Positions 18,766 to 28,009 of a stretch of 64,000 bases of DNA are shown here, in pieces. The notes under the pieces were generated by a model. That model made no database searches. It saw only the letters and a list, made by a program, of their open reading frames with translations, and was not told the DNA's origin. Where the stretch lies: assembly GCF_000166195.2 (NCBI RefSeq), contig NZ_CM001403.1:2870432-2934431 (forward strand). The letters are read 5' to 3'. The first letter of the stretch is position 1. The number at the start of each line of letters is the position of its first letter. Origin of the DNA: Mucilaginibacter paludis DSM 18603. GTDB taxonomy: Bacteria; Bacteroidota; Bacteroidia; Sphingobacteriales; Sphingobacteriaceae. A program made the translations under genes and the position numbers.

Positions 18766-19215
18766 ATGAAACCAAACGAAGAAACCCCAATGGATGAAAC
18801 AACATTAAAAGACGTACTGAGTGATCATGTACAGGAATTGAAGGACATTAACGATTTTATTAAAAAGCACCAAAGCCAAGTAGAGCAGAAAGACAAATTA
18901 TTGTTAGAGAAAGAAAAACTGACCCAGGCTTTATTGAGCAATTTTGAAGCGAAATTTAAAAGCATTATTATACAAGCCCCCAAGCCTGATTTGTCGGAAG
19001 TCAATGCTACGTTGGATAGAAGGCTGACCAATATTAACCAAACTATTGAAAAGAGGCCAATCCCGATTACCCGGCAGCTTCGGCTAACGTTATTTCCTGA
19101 ACAGATCAGGAGTGTAGAATATGTCAAGGCGGTATTGACCAGGGTAATTTGGTGTATACTGACATTGGTATTTATGATCTTTGTTTATCTGTTGACGGAC
19201 AAGCACATGAAGTGA
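18766..19215 (+). CDS. Coiled-coil protein with C-terminal membrane anchor
   Basis: 149 residues; predicted coiled coil over residues ~30-105 and one hydrophobic helix at the C-terminus (residues ~122-143, VIWCILTLVFMIFVYLLTDK). It lies 50 bp after the relaxase in the same direction, a place often taken by small membrane proteins of mobilization modules. I do not recognise the family. A role in linking the relaxosome to the membrane is possible but unsupported. Confidence 0.7.
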   Translation: MKPNEETPMDETTLKDVLSDHVQELKDINDFIKKHQSQVEQKDKLLLEKEKLTQALLSNFEAKFKSIIIQAPKPDLSEVNATLDRRLTNINQTIEKRPIPITRQLRLTLFPEQIRSVEYVKAVLTRVIWCILTLVFMIFVYLLTDKHMK

Positions 19216-19238
19216 AATGGTAATAGGTCCGATAGCTC

Positions 19239-19278
19239 AATATGCCAAACGGCGGATTATCCCGCTGTTTGGCATATT
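19239..19278. repeat. Long inverted repeat after the mob operon
   Basis: Perfect 12-bp arms AATATGCCAAAC / GTTTGGCATATT with further partial pairing inside (GGCGG / CCCGC), centred at 19258. No T-run follows, so it is not a classic terminator. It may still end the mob transcript or be a protein-binding site. The rest of the gap to 19501 shows nothing. Confidence 0.7.
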
Positions 19279-19501
19279 AATAAATGATTTCTTTTCTAAT
19301 TTTGGCAGTCGTAAATTGATGGACAGCTTTCTCAGCAGAACCTACTTACAGGTTGTTTATGGGTTCAGGGATAACTATCTTGGCCCCAATTGGGCACATT
19401 TGATCATTTGTTGAATGCGGAAAGTGTAGAAAAAATCCTTATTGTAGATCATCAGAATCCGACCAAATTTTAACTCCCTTTTTGAGGAACGACTAATTAA
19501 A

Positions 19502-21256
19502 TCATTGACTCACAGTATTTTTTACATAACCACCATTCATTTTTGATACATTTTTCGAATACGGGGAATTTTTCTTAAAATAAATACGGCCGTCATTCCA
19601 AATGTAATTGGCCTTACCCCATTTCATTACACTGTTTATATCCGGAAAGAATCCCTTACCGTTAAAATTTGCGCTTGTATTACATAACAATGGAATTCCA
19701 CTTAATTTTTTGTAATGGGTGAGCAATTCATAGATTGTGGGATTCTGATTGCTATTTACGGTTTGAAGCCTCGCTGTTCCATCCAAGTGACAAATTGCTG
19801 GAACTTTGTCTTTCCAATCTATTCTTACCATATGCTCATATAACATGTAAGGATCTGGCACACCAGGATTAAATACTTCCATTGCATATTCCTCCAGACA
19901 TATCGGGGCTACTGGACGATAATCTTCACGCCCTTTCATCTCATTCAGCAATTTCTTCATATCAGGGCTAACAGCGGGAGAAAGAAGACTCCTATTTCCG
20001 AGAGATCGCGGCCCCATTTCTGCTGATCCATTAATAAAGGCTACCGGTTCATTGTATTCAAATAATATCTTAGCTAATTCTTCCAGTGTACAGTCGTTGA
20101 ATAGATATTCTGATTCTGTGTGGTTAATATCCATAACAGGAGGGCCACTATAAACACTCCATTCCAAGGACCTTATATTATCACTAACAATCATTTCACA
20201 GCATGCCGTTCCAATAGCACTCCCTGCGTCATTTGGAAAAGGGGGAACCCACATCGAGTTAAAAATCCCCCTGTTCCTTATGCCACTGTTCCATTTAATA
20301 TTCAGCGAACTACCGCCTGAAAAACATAGATTTTTCACCAGGGTAGGTTTCTCTTTTACCTTTCGTGTCAGGTTTTCAATCAATAATTCTTGCAAAAAGA
20401 CCTGAAATGTAGCCAGCATATTTGCATGTAAGAGCTTTTCGGAATCGCAAAATTCTTTAGATCGCCTGGTAAACTCATTGGTGATTTTCATTACCTGATC
20501 GATACTCATAGTAAACGAGTCCACACCCTCAATCAATTCCTTATAAATTTCTCTAAATTTACCCATAATCATTGCGTCAAGTTTTCCTAATGCAACATAG
20601 GCCATGACTTTGCCAGCCACTGATAGATGATCATTTAGTTTATTAAATGGCTCAAATTCGTGCGAAAAAGTTATATACATATATCCCATAAAGGGAAAAA
20701 GCCAACCCAAATTCTCTACCTTATTTTCCTCATATCTGTAATAAAATAATTGCGGAGGCATCCCGCCGTCCCATACTAAGATATATGAATCTTCTCCACT
20801 TTTTGCAAATGGGCTAGTACAATAAGCGGCAAAAACGTGACTAGAAACATGTTTATAGCTTTTATAAGCTAAACCGAGCTCGGAAACTTCAAAAGTTTCC
20901 TGCTTTAAGATATTTTCTGTTTCTTTTACAAGATGTCCGTAAGCAGCTAGCTTATTAATCGTAAGCGACTTCTCTTTATTTATTTTTATTTCAAAAGACA
21001 GCTGTTCGTGCTGATCGAAAGGTAAATGGGCATTTATGGTATAAAAATCCCAACCGTCAATAACCAACCTGTCAATATCTTTGAAACTATAACCGTGAGA
21101 TAACAAAATGTCTTCTAACTTTTATAAGGTAATCTCAAAGTCAGAGTGTCTTGGCTTATTCTCAATTTTTTCCATTTCATAAGAAAAAATCAATTTTCCA
21201 TTATCAATAAGAGCCACCGCTCCGTCATGTGTTAATTTAATTCCGCAAATGATCAT
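19502..21256 (-). pseudogene. NodU/CmcH-family carbamoyltransferase with in-frame stop at codon 45
   Basis: From the ATG at 21256 the frame encodes MIICGIKLTHDGAVALIDNG, the expected N-terminal ATP-binding start of this family. It is interrupted by TAA at 21122-21124 and then continues in frame to 19502 (585 codons in all). The rest is well preserved: LCFSGGSSLN, PPFPNDAGSAIGTACC, SAEMGPRSLGNRSLL, EDYRPVAPIC and LLCNTSANF. These enzymes transfer carbamoyl groups to hydroxyls of antibiotics or sugars. A start at TTG 21106 would lack the nucleotide-binding N-terminus, so the enzyme is probably inactive unless the stop is read through or is a sequencing error. Last gene of the cluster begun at 25411. 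Confidence 0.88.
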
Positions 21257-21428
21257 CCTTTTTAAATAATGTTTTGTCCTTAAAATTTTACAACCTAACT
21301 TATAATCGTGTTATAAGCTTGAACTAATCGCAGTCTAAATAGCCTTACTTCTCATATAATGGCTATTGTTATATTTTGTCGTGTAGAAAAAATGGCAAAC
21401 TTCTCTCGGGTTTAACAAAGCGAAACAT

Positions 21429-22433
21429 CTAAATCATACTCAAATGACTCTCAAAAGATAATTTCAGATGATTCTTAATATTTAATAATGACATTGATGC
21501 AACGATATCAGACGTAACGTCCTTGATGTTTTCATCATTAAACACATATTCTGACTTTAACGTGTTTTCTGTGTAGGTTAAAATTTTAGATACGATATCC
21601 TCTCCGACTGTATCGTAGTGTGCAATACATTCATACTTTTCAGAAAATAATCGAATTTGTGTTTTTAAATATTTTAACTCGGAGTGAATTTTATTAGAAT
21701 CTAATAATATATCATCACATAAATTATTCACATTAAGTTTAACACATTTGTATATAAGATATTCTATACCTGTTTTAGTAATATCGTCTGCTATATGGCT
21801 AAAATGAAAATGGTAATTAAACAACTTCTGCGCACGATCATCACCAAAGGCGATCCATAAGTCTTGTAAATCACCAATTACATTCTCCAAATCATCAATA
21901 AAATCTACCAGAACGGATACATTACAATCTAGACGGAAGTCTTTAAATCTGATAAATGGCTTAATTGGTAGTGTATCGAATATGTTTCCTTTATTTGTTA
22001 TTTGTCCAACACTAGCATATTTATGAAATAAAAGCCTTTCTGATTGAATAGAATTTGAAAACTTTCTTTCATTGATCAAGTATTTTTCTATGGCCCTCTC
22101 ACCAGCATGTCCATATGGCGAATGTCCAATGTCATGCATAATTATTCCCATCGCAACATCTTTCCAAAAATATTCATCATAAATTTTCTTATTGTACTCC
22201 GACTTTGACAATACATCCAGAATATTAACCATATTTTTAACATGTTGATATCTATTCCTGGTATTCTCAAAAGAATTTATTGGAAGTAATTGTGGAATTT
22301 CACATAGACGCTGAACAAGCGCACCTAAATATATTTCCCGGATTGGAAAATCACCAAATATTGCTGATTGTTCAAACATATTTTTGATGGATGGGGAGTT
22401 AGTTAATTGATATATATTGTTGTTCGATTCCAT
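21429..22433 (-). CDS. HD-domain phosphohydrolase, dGTPase-like
   Basis: 334 residues with the HD metal-binding set: His in RNRYQHVKNM (~62-71), then IIMHDIGHSPYGHAGE (~97-112) as in deoxynucleotide triphosphohydrolases, and a later Asp in the VDFIDDLENVIGD helix. Family knowledge: such enzymes hydrolyse dNTPs or related phosphoesters; some act in phage defence, others in metabolite pathways. Its start overlaps the end of the P450 gene by 35 bp, so it belongs to the same operon. The natural substrate is unknown. Confidence 0.85.
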   Translation of the reverse strand: MESNNNIYQLTNSPSIKNMFEQSAIFGDFPIREIYLGALVQRLCEIPQLLPINSFENTRNRYQHVKNMVNILDVLSKSEYNKKIYDEYFWKDVAMGIIMHDIGHSPYGHAGERAIEKYLINERKFSNSIQSERLLFHKYASVGQITNKGNIFDTLPIKPFIRFKDFRLDCNVSVLVDFIDDLENVIGDLQDLWIAFGDDRAQKLFNYHFHFSHIADDITKTGIEYLIYKCVKLNVNNLCDDILLDSNKIHSELKYLKTQIRLFSEKYECIAHYDTVGEDIVSKILTYTENTLKSEYVFNDENIKDVTSDIVASMSLLNIKNHLKLSFESHLSMI

Positions 22434-23628
22434 GAAATGTTGAATTCTTGCTCCAAACAGGATTATTTAAATCATAAAGCGGTCTAATTTCCTTGACCCC
22501 ATTAAAAAATTGCGAGAATATTTCTTTTATCTCCTCCGTTACTAGTCCTGCCGCAAGACATGCATGAATTCCTCCGCCAAATGATATATGTCGTCTGTTT
22601 CTTTTTTCAAGATTGAATATCTCTGGATTTTTGAAAACCGTTTCATCTCTATTCGCTGAGCCCAACATTAAGTAGACAGAATCTCCTTTTTTAATCTTTT
22701 TTCCATGAATAAAGATGTCTTCCTTTGCGTGGCGCGTAATGAATTGAATAGGTGCTTCGAATCTCATTACTTCTTCAATGAGGAGTGGAATATATTCTTC
22801 CTTGTTATTTATAAGTAAATTATAGGCATCTGGATTGGTTAAGATACAATGAAGGCTATTGCCTAGTAGATACTGAGGCACCTTATGGCCTCCAAAAATT
22901 AAATGGATTAATTGATACACCACTTCGTCTTCTGTGATGCCACTTGTTGGATTATTAAGCCCTTCAACTAATCCACTTAGTAAATCCAATTTTGGTGATA
23001 ATTTTCGACGCTCAATCGCCTCAAGAAAGGCTAATTTCATTTCGAGCAGACTATTTGCGGCGCCTTGAGCAATTTGTATGTTAGGCGTTGGTGAAACGAC
23101 AAAATCTTGCATAAATGTGGCTATTGAATCTGACCATGCAAAAAATTTATCGAGTTCAATTTCCTCTAATCCTAATAATATTCTTAAAATCTCTGCAGAA
23201 ATTGGGTTTGCAACAGAATTAACAAAATCAAATCCATTCATTAAATCGCACTCTGCCATTCTTTTCCTGACAAGGTCCTTAATGAGTGGCCTAACTTTTT
23301 GTATATTTTCGTGTACAAAAACATGGTTCATGAATTTTCTGAACTTTGTGTGCGCAGGGGCTTCATTGTATATCATCCAACTTTTTAAGACATTAGTTAT
23401 ATCTATGATAAGCGGATCTGGATCTTGTATATTGATTAACTTATCATTGACGAGGTGATTAGTTGTAACTAAATCAGACTTTAATAGCTTCATAATATCA
23501 TCGTATCTGGTTATTAGCCAGGAATTCATGTTACTATACCAATATACTGGTTCTTCTGCTCTTAGCTCTTTATATATCTCATACCTTATAGTATTGAAAT
23601 CAGGTGATGATAAATCGAAGTTCTTCAT
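22399..23628 (-). CDS. Cytochrome P450
   Basis: 409 residues, typical of soluble bacterial P450s. The K-helix ExxR is in EEVMRFEAPIQF; the haem-binding loop is ISFGGGIHACLAAGL with the axial Cys at about residue 357. In the I-helix (LIFGGHKVPQYLLGNS) the usual acid-threonine pair after GGH/AGH is replaced by Lys-Val, so oxygen activation may differ from classic monooxygenases (compare atypical P450s and peroxygenases). The reductase partner is not in the cluster. It sits in the middle of the operon, 18 bp downstream of the acyltransferase, and would oxidise the pathway intermediate. Confidence 0.93.
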   Translation of the reverse strand: MKNFDLSSPDFNTIRYEIYKELRAEEPVYWYSNMNSWLITRYDDIMKLLKSDLVTTNHLVNDKLINIQDPDPLIIDITNVLKSWMIYNEAPAHTKFRKFMNHVFVHENIQKVRPLIKDLVRKRMAECDLMNGFDFVNSVANPISAEILRILLGLEEIELDKFFAWSDSIATFMQDFVVSPTPNIQIAQGAANSLLEMKLAFLEAIERRKLSPKLDLLSGLVEGLNNPTSGITEDEVVYQLIHLIFGGHKVPQYLLGNSLHCILTNPDAYNLLINNKEEYIPLLIEEVMRFEAPIQFITRHAKEDIFIHGKKIKKGDSVYLMLGSANRDETVFKNPEIFNLEKRNRRHISFGGGIHACLAAGLVTEEIKEIFSQFFNGVKEIRPLYDLNNPVWSKNSTFHGIEQQYISIN

Positions 23629-23646
23629 TGCGCGGTAAGGTTTGGT

Positions 23647-24456
23647 TTATTTATTTTTCCTAAAATCAATGATTGATCTTGGTTTTATAATTTGGTTAAA
23701 GGATACGACACTTTTATTTTTTATAATTGAGTTTTTACCAACAATACAGAACTTACCTATTATTACATTGTCTTCAATTATGACATTGTCATCAATAGTT
23801 GTTTCCGAAGAGATAATAACATTTTTCCCAATTTTACAATTGCTTCCAATTTTAACTCCAAAACCAATCATCGTGCTTTCTTGTATTTCTACTCCGCAAG
23901 AGATAAAGCAAGAGGCTCCAATTCTTACGTTATCACCAATTTTAACGTAATCAACAAGAAGTTTTCGCCCTTGAATTATGTGTCCACTTATAATAGTGCC
24001 GTAGCCAATAAAAATTTTCTTACCTAAGACCAACAAATAAGGGTCTAAAAACTTTACATCAGGAGCAATAATAACAAGTAAGGGGTTTTTGATACCGCAT
24101 AATTTGTAATAAAATATCCTTAAAAAATCAATTCTATTTGTCAAATTATTCAGGAATGAAGAACTGCAAACAAATTCATGAATGAAGTTTTTGTTTAACC
24201 AATAAAAGAACTTCTTTGTACCCGGTTCGATTGCTTCGTTTTTGATCGTTGGATGTATTTTTAATAAAATTCCAGTAAGAATGATTATCGAAAATGGAGT
24301 CGAAATAAGCAGTAATGGAAAAAGTATTATTTTGTGGGTTGAATTCGAAAATATAACATAGCTCAGTGGCAAAAGAGATAAAAAAATAATCAGGCTGCGA
24401 AGAATTAACTTATAAAACATGCTGTTTAAAAAGTTAAATATGTAAGATTTGTCCAC
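23647..24456 (-). CDS. Membrane-anchored left-handed beta-helix acyltransferase
   Basis: 269 residues. Two hydrophobic helices lie within residues ~10-68 (LILRSLIIFLSLLPLSYVIF; LILFPLLLIS-like). From ~125 to the end there are hexapeptide repeats of the LbH type (VKIGDNVRIGASCFIS, IGFGVKIGSNCKIGKNVIIS, VIIEDNVIIGKFCIVGKNSI). LbH enzymes transfer acetyl or other acyl groups from acyl-CoA or ACP. Spacing to the upstream nucleotidyltransferase is 7 bp, so the genes are co-translated. It may acylate the product of this cluster; no specific donor or acceptor can be named. Confidence 0.82.
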   Translation of the reverse strand: MDKSYIFNFLNSMFYKLILRSLIIFLSLLPLSYVIFSNSTHKIILFPLLLISTPFSIIILTGILLKIHPTIKNEAIEPGTKKFFYWLNKNFIHEFVCSSSFLNNLTNRIDFLRIFYYKLCGIKNPLLVIIAPDVKFLDPYLLVLGKKIFIGYGTIISGHIIQGRKLLVDYVKIGDNVRIGASCFISCGVEIQESTMIGFGVKIGSNCKIGKNVIISSETTIDDNVIIEDNVIIGKFCIVGKNSIIKNKSVVSFNQIIKPRSIIDFRKNK

Positions 24457-24463
24457 TTTCTTT

Positions 24464-25411
24464 TTAATTGGTTATAGCTGTATTGGTTTGTTCGATTTCC
24501 ATAATCCATTTACTAAAAACAGATTGTGGTTTATTTATGGTATTAAATTTATTACTGCTGTAGAGCAGATCTGAGATATAGATAAATAAGTCAGTAGTCG
24601 ATTTTAATGATCTCCATGAACTCATAACATTATATTCACCGTAAATTGATTTCAGTTTTTCAACAATTACAGGGTCTGCCCATTTTTCAATGAATTTACC
24701 TTTATGCCAGGTTTCATAATTATCACCATTCACGTGTTTGGCATATATTGAAATGATATTAAGTAAGTCTAGTTTCATTTCAGGCTCAATCTCCAATTTT
24801 GCCGAAAACAATTCATTTCTGCTTATTTTATATGCCATTCTGTAAGCATTTTGCCAAAAGCGATTTAAGACTATCTCGAAATCTTTTAATTCATATGAGT
24901 ATTCTGTTTTGTACCCACACTGATTTATAATCTTATTAACTTTTTGCTCTGAACTGTTCTTGTCAACAATAAAATGATAACCTCTATGTAGGTAGTATGT
25001 GAAATTTAGAATTTGGTTCTCTATCTCTTTTATCTTTTTTTTTCTCAATATTGTTAAAACGTAATTTGCTTTTTCTTTTAATATTGCATATACGTATATC
25101 GCTGACATTAATTTTGAACTTAAAAATGTAATATCAACAGCAACTTCATTTTCAAAGAAAATCCTCTTTACAAAAGTTCCCTTTGAGATTTCAAATCCGT
25201 TGTGATATGAAGCTGGTTTGTAGATTTCGTTTATCCATGTCCACGATTTCTCGTATTTAAAAGGATCGGTTGTAAAAATTATAAGATCTAAATCTGAATA
25301 TTTGTCACTTTTGTGCAGTTCTCTAACTGATGAACCTATTATTAATATAGACTTAACATCTACTTCACCATCAGCCCATACTTTTATATTTTTAATAATA
25401 TCTTCTTTCAC
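24464..25411 (-). CDS. Aminoglycoside 6-adenylyltransferase-like nucleotidyltransferase
   Basis: 315 residues of the ANT(6)/streptomycin adenylyltransferase family: the nucleotidyltransferase signature IIGSSVRELHKSDKYSDLDL gives the GS and DxD-type metal ligands, a third acid lies in EVAVDITFLS, and the C-terminal half is helical with DFEIVLNRFWQNAYRMAYKI as in ANT(6). Members adenylylate streptomycin-like aminoglycosides. As first gene of an operon with P450, acyltransferase, HD hydrolase and carbamoyltransferase, it may be a self-resistance or tailoring enzyme rather than a captured resistance gene. Confidence 0.85.
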   Translation of the reverse strand: MKEDIIKNIKVWADGEVDVKSILIIGSSVRELHKSDKYSDLDLIIFTTDPFKYEKSWTWINEIYKPASYHNGFEISKGTFVKRIFFENEVAVDITFLSSKLMSAIYVYAILKEKANYVLTILRKKKIKEIENQILNFTYYLHRGYHFIVDKNSSEQKVNKIINQCGYKTEYSYELKDFEIVLNRFWQNAYRMAYKISRNELFSAKLEIEPEMKLDLLNIISIYAKHVNGDNYETWHKGKFIEKWADPVIVEKLKSIYGEYNVMSSWRSLKSTTDLFIYISDLLYSSNKFNTINKPQSVFSKWIMEIEQTNTAITN

Positions 25412-26036
25412 TTTTTTTTTTATTTTTATACATGTTAATAGAAGAGAGAAGCAGCTAAGGCAATTCTTGCGAAATCAAGGATGTAAAAGATGTTAATCTC
25501 TTGATTATTAAGTGTTAGGGATTACTATTCAATGATAATAAGCTCACTTTAAGCTTCATTTGGTAGGTATTAAGTCTTGCATTACCAGTACGAATTTACT
25601 TACCATAAGTGATTTTAGATTGAGGTAGTAAGCTCGAGCTTGCCATTTAAAGTATCCTAATACTTTTTTTGTGAGTTGGAATTTGTGTGACATTTAGGTT
25701 AGATTTTTTGCAATTTACAACAATTCGGAATATTATTATAAATTATTAATAAAAAAATAAGTAATTTTCATCAAGCCTAATTATTCTTCACAAATTCACT
25801 TAAAGTCGTCAGTCTGCTTTTCTTTGAACAATGGTTCTTGACAATCGATTTTCAAACTTTTAAGCTAGTTTTTTTCAAAAGTTACCTGGTATACAAAAAA
25901 ATCTCTAATTTTATTTTACAGTCCAAAATGATTGAAGTTTTAATCCTGATTGTCTATCATTTTGCGAATAAGATCGTATGCCTTTATTCTTATATATACT
26001 TTTTCTCCTGCCAAACTCACGTTAATCCCCAATTTT
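25412..26036. other. AT-rich intergenic region between divergent genes
   Basis: About 620 bp with no plausible gene. It must hold the promoter of the minus-strand operon starting at 25411 and that of the flavin-reductase gene. I see no strong hairpin. The short frames here are in AT-rich noise. Confidence 0.6.
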
Positions 26037-26933
26037 ATGAGGTTAAAAACTTTTGATGCGTCATCAATAACTCCAACCGAAATGCAAGTTTTTTTGCACC
26101 ATGCCATTGCACCCCGTCCGATATGTTTTGCGTCCACTGTTAATAAAAACGGAGATGTTAACTTAAGTCCGTTTAGTTTTTTTAATGTATTTAGTGTCGA
26201 TCCACCAATATGCGTTTTTTCGCCATCAAACAAGGGGCGTGATAACAACACTAAGCACACACTTGAAAACGTCTTGGATGTACCTGAATGTGTGATTAAT
26301 ATCGTGAATTATGATATGGTCCAGCAGACATATCTAACCAGTAAAGACTATCCGAGGGGAGTGAATGAGTTTTCAAAAGCAGGCTTTACTGAATTGGCAT
26401 CAGAAACGGTAAAGCCGCCCAGAGTTGCTGAATCGACTGTTCAATTGGAGTGTGTAGTTAATGATGTAATAGCGTTAGGGAAAAACGGAGGAGCAGGAAA
26501 TTTAGTCATTGCAGAATTGAAAAGAGTTCATGTAAATGAAGATATTTTAGACGCAAATGGAAAAATCGACCCTTATAAAATAGATTTAGTGGCTCGTTTG
26601 GGGGGTGATTGGTACTGTAGAGTGACCCGCGATAATTTATTTAAAATTGCCAAACCGATAGATAACACTGGTTTAGGAATCGGCGTAGATGCTTTTCCTG
26701 AAGCGATTAAAAATTCTAAGGTATTAACCGGGAATAATTTGGGGTTATTGGGACTTATTAAAACGCTACCAACTGTTGAGGAGATAGAAGTTTTTAGAAA
26801 AAGCGATGAAATTAAGGAAATGCTTAATGGAAGCCTTGACAGCCAAGATCGCACCACATCCCTGCATTTGAAAGCCAAGCTTTTATTAGAAGACGGCCGC
26901 GTAATCGATGCCTGGAAAGTGTTGTTGATGTAG
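26037..26933 (+). CDS. Flavin reductase-like (FMN-binding split barrel) protein
   Basis: Start taken at ATG 26037 (MRLKTFDASSITPTEMQVFL), giving 298 residues; the longer upstream frame lacks family similarity. Residues 15-60 (HHAIAPRPICFASTVNKNGD, LSPFSFFNVFSVDPPICVFS) are the hallmark of flavin-reductase-like domain proteins, which bind FMN and reduce it or act as oxidoreductases. A C-terminal extension (~residues 215-298) is common in Bacteroidota versions. It is divergent from the P450 operon; it could supply reduced flavin to a pathway, but this is only positional. Confidence 0.87.
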   Translation: MRLKTFDASSITPTEMQVFLHHAIAPRPICFASTVNKNGDVNLSPFSFFNVFSVDPPICVFSPSNKGRDNNTKHTLENVLDVPECVINIVNYDMVQQTYLTSKDYPRGVNEFSKAGFTELASETVKPPRVAESTVQLECVVNDVIALGKNGGAGNLVIAELKRVHVNEDILDANGKIDPYKIDLVARLGGDWYCRVTRDNLFKIAKPIDNTGLGIGVDAFPEAIKNSKVLTGNNLGLLGLIKTLPTVEEIEVFRKSDEIKEMLNGSLDSQDRTTSLHLKAKLLLEDGRVIDAWKVLLM

Positions 26934-27487
26934 GTTGTACGGCTGTGTTCAGAATCAATTGCGCAAATACATATTACTTTAAGAGAAAATACAATCAATG
27001 CGAGCGCTTCTAAATAAACATACCCGCAATAGAAAATTTCATGAATAACGACTTTATTCTTCAAACTTTTTCGCCCCGAAGTTTATAGCTATTGCTGGTT
27101 GCATCGCTCTCATTAAGTCACTCTTTAGCACACTGGAGAATGTCGCAACCATGTTGGTTACACTAGACAAGCAAATCTCTGATGAAACCACATTTAACAA
27201 TATAAAAGTATAGAACCATCCCCTAAAATAAAAAAACTACCGACATCACAAACCCGAATAGGCTGTTTTAACAATATCTTCCATGACGCGCAAATCGCAT
27301 TTCAAATTTCTGATAGCGCATATTTGTTAATGCCCGGAAAGCTGATATAAGGGATTGTAAGTATTAAAGCCGGAATTTCCTTAAAGTTAAAGATTTGCGT
27401 TTGGGTAGCATGTTTCTATATTATCATCATAAGATAACTTCAATTTGGCCAAACATCAATTGATCTCATTTAGGCACAATAATGTTA
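26934..27487. other. Intergenic region, no gene seen
   Basis: About 550 bp between convergent genes. Reading both strands I find no protein-like frame, tRNA or clear terminator. Confidence 0.5.
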
Positions 27488-28009
27488 TTATACAATCCAA
27501 GGAAGGATAGCTTTATTTTTGGCCAGAGAATAAGGAATAACGGTTAATGAGTGAACATTATAAATGGCTAAGATTGGTTTCAACATGATTCTTAGTTCAT
27601 CCTGAATAAATTGTAAAAGCGTTTCCTGACCTGGCATGACGTTAATCAGGTGTACCAATTTAAAAATCGTTTGATCGGTGATGCCCTGAACTACGCACGC
27701 ATTCGTGTTAGACCTGTCAGTTTCAAGCATACATAACGTGTGAAGCGTCTTTTTATACAGTTCGTCTATCCAATATTGAACAATATTACCGTCTGTTAAA
27801 TCCCGTTGAAAAAATTTAGGATTATTAGGGTCATCAAATGCTTTTAGTTCGACGCACCAAAGTGTATTTAACGAGGTGTCCAGCCAGCATATATCCATCT
27901 CCTTAACGGAATGGCCGCTAATTGCTTTATATGCGGCACAATTTCCAAAAAAGAAATAATTATTATCTGGAAAATGCACTTGAACACCATTTTCTGAATG
28001 CGGCATCAT
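27488..28009 (-). CDS. Unknown protein with PD-(D/E)XK-like nuclease motif
   Basis: 173 residues. The stretch KEMDICWLDTSLNTLWCVEL (residues ~36-55) followed by KAF places an Asp about 15 residues before Glu-x-Lys, which resembles the core of PD-(D/E)XK nucleases; the rest is not recognised. The start overlaps the ATPase gene by 4 bp (ATGA), so the two are translationally coupled. ATPase-nuclease pairs of this sort are a recurrent form of phage-defence system, but I cannot assign a named one. The nuclease reading rests on a single motif. Confidence 0.55.
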   Translation of the reverse strand: MMPHSENGVQVHFPDNNYFFFGNCAAYKAISGHSVKEMDICWLDTSLNTLWCVELKAFDDPNNPKFFQRDLTDGNIVQYWIDELYKKTLHTLCMLETDRSNTNACVVQGITDQTIFKLVHLINVMPGQETLLQFIQDELRIMLKPILAIYNVHSLTVIPYSLAKNKAILPWIV

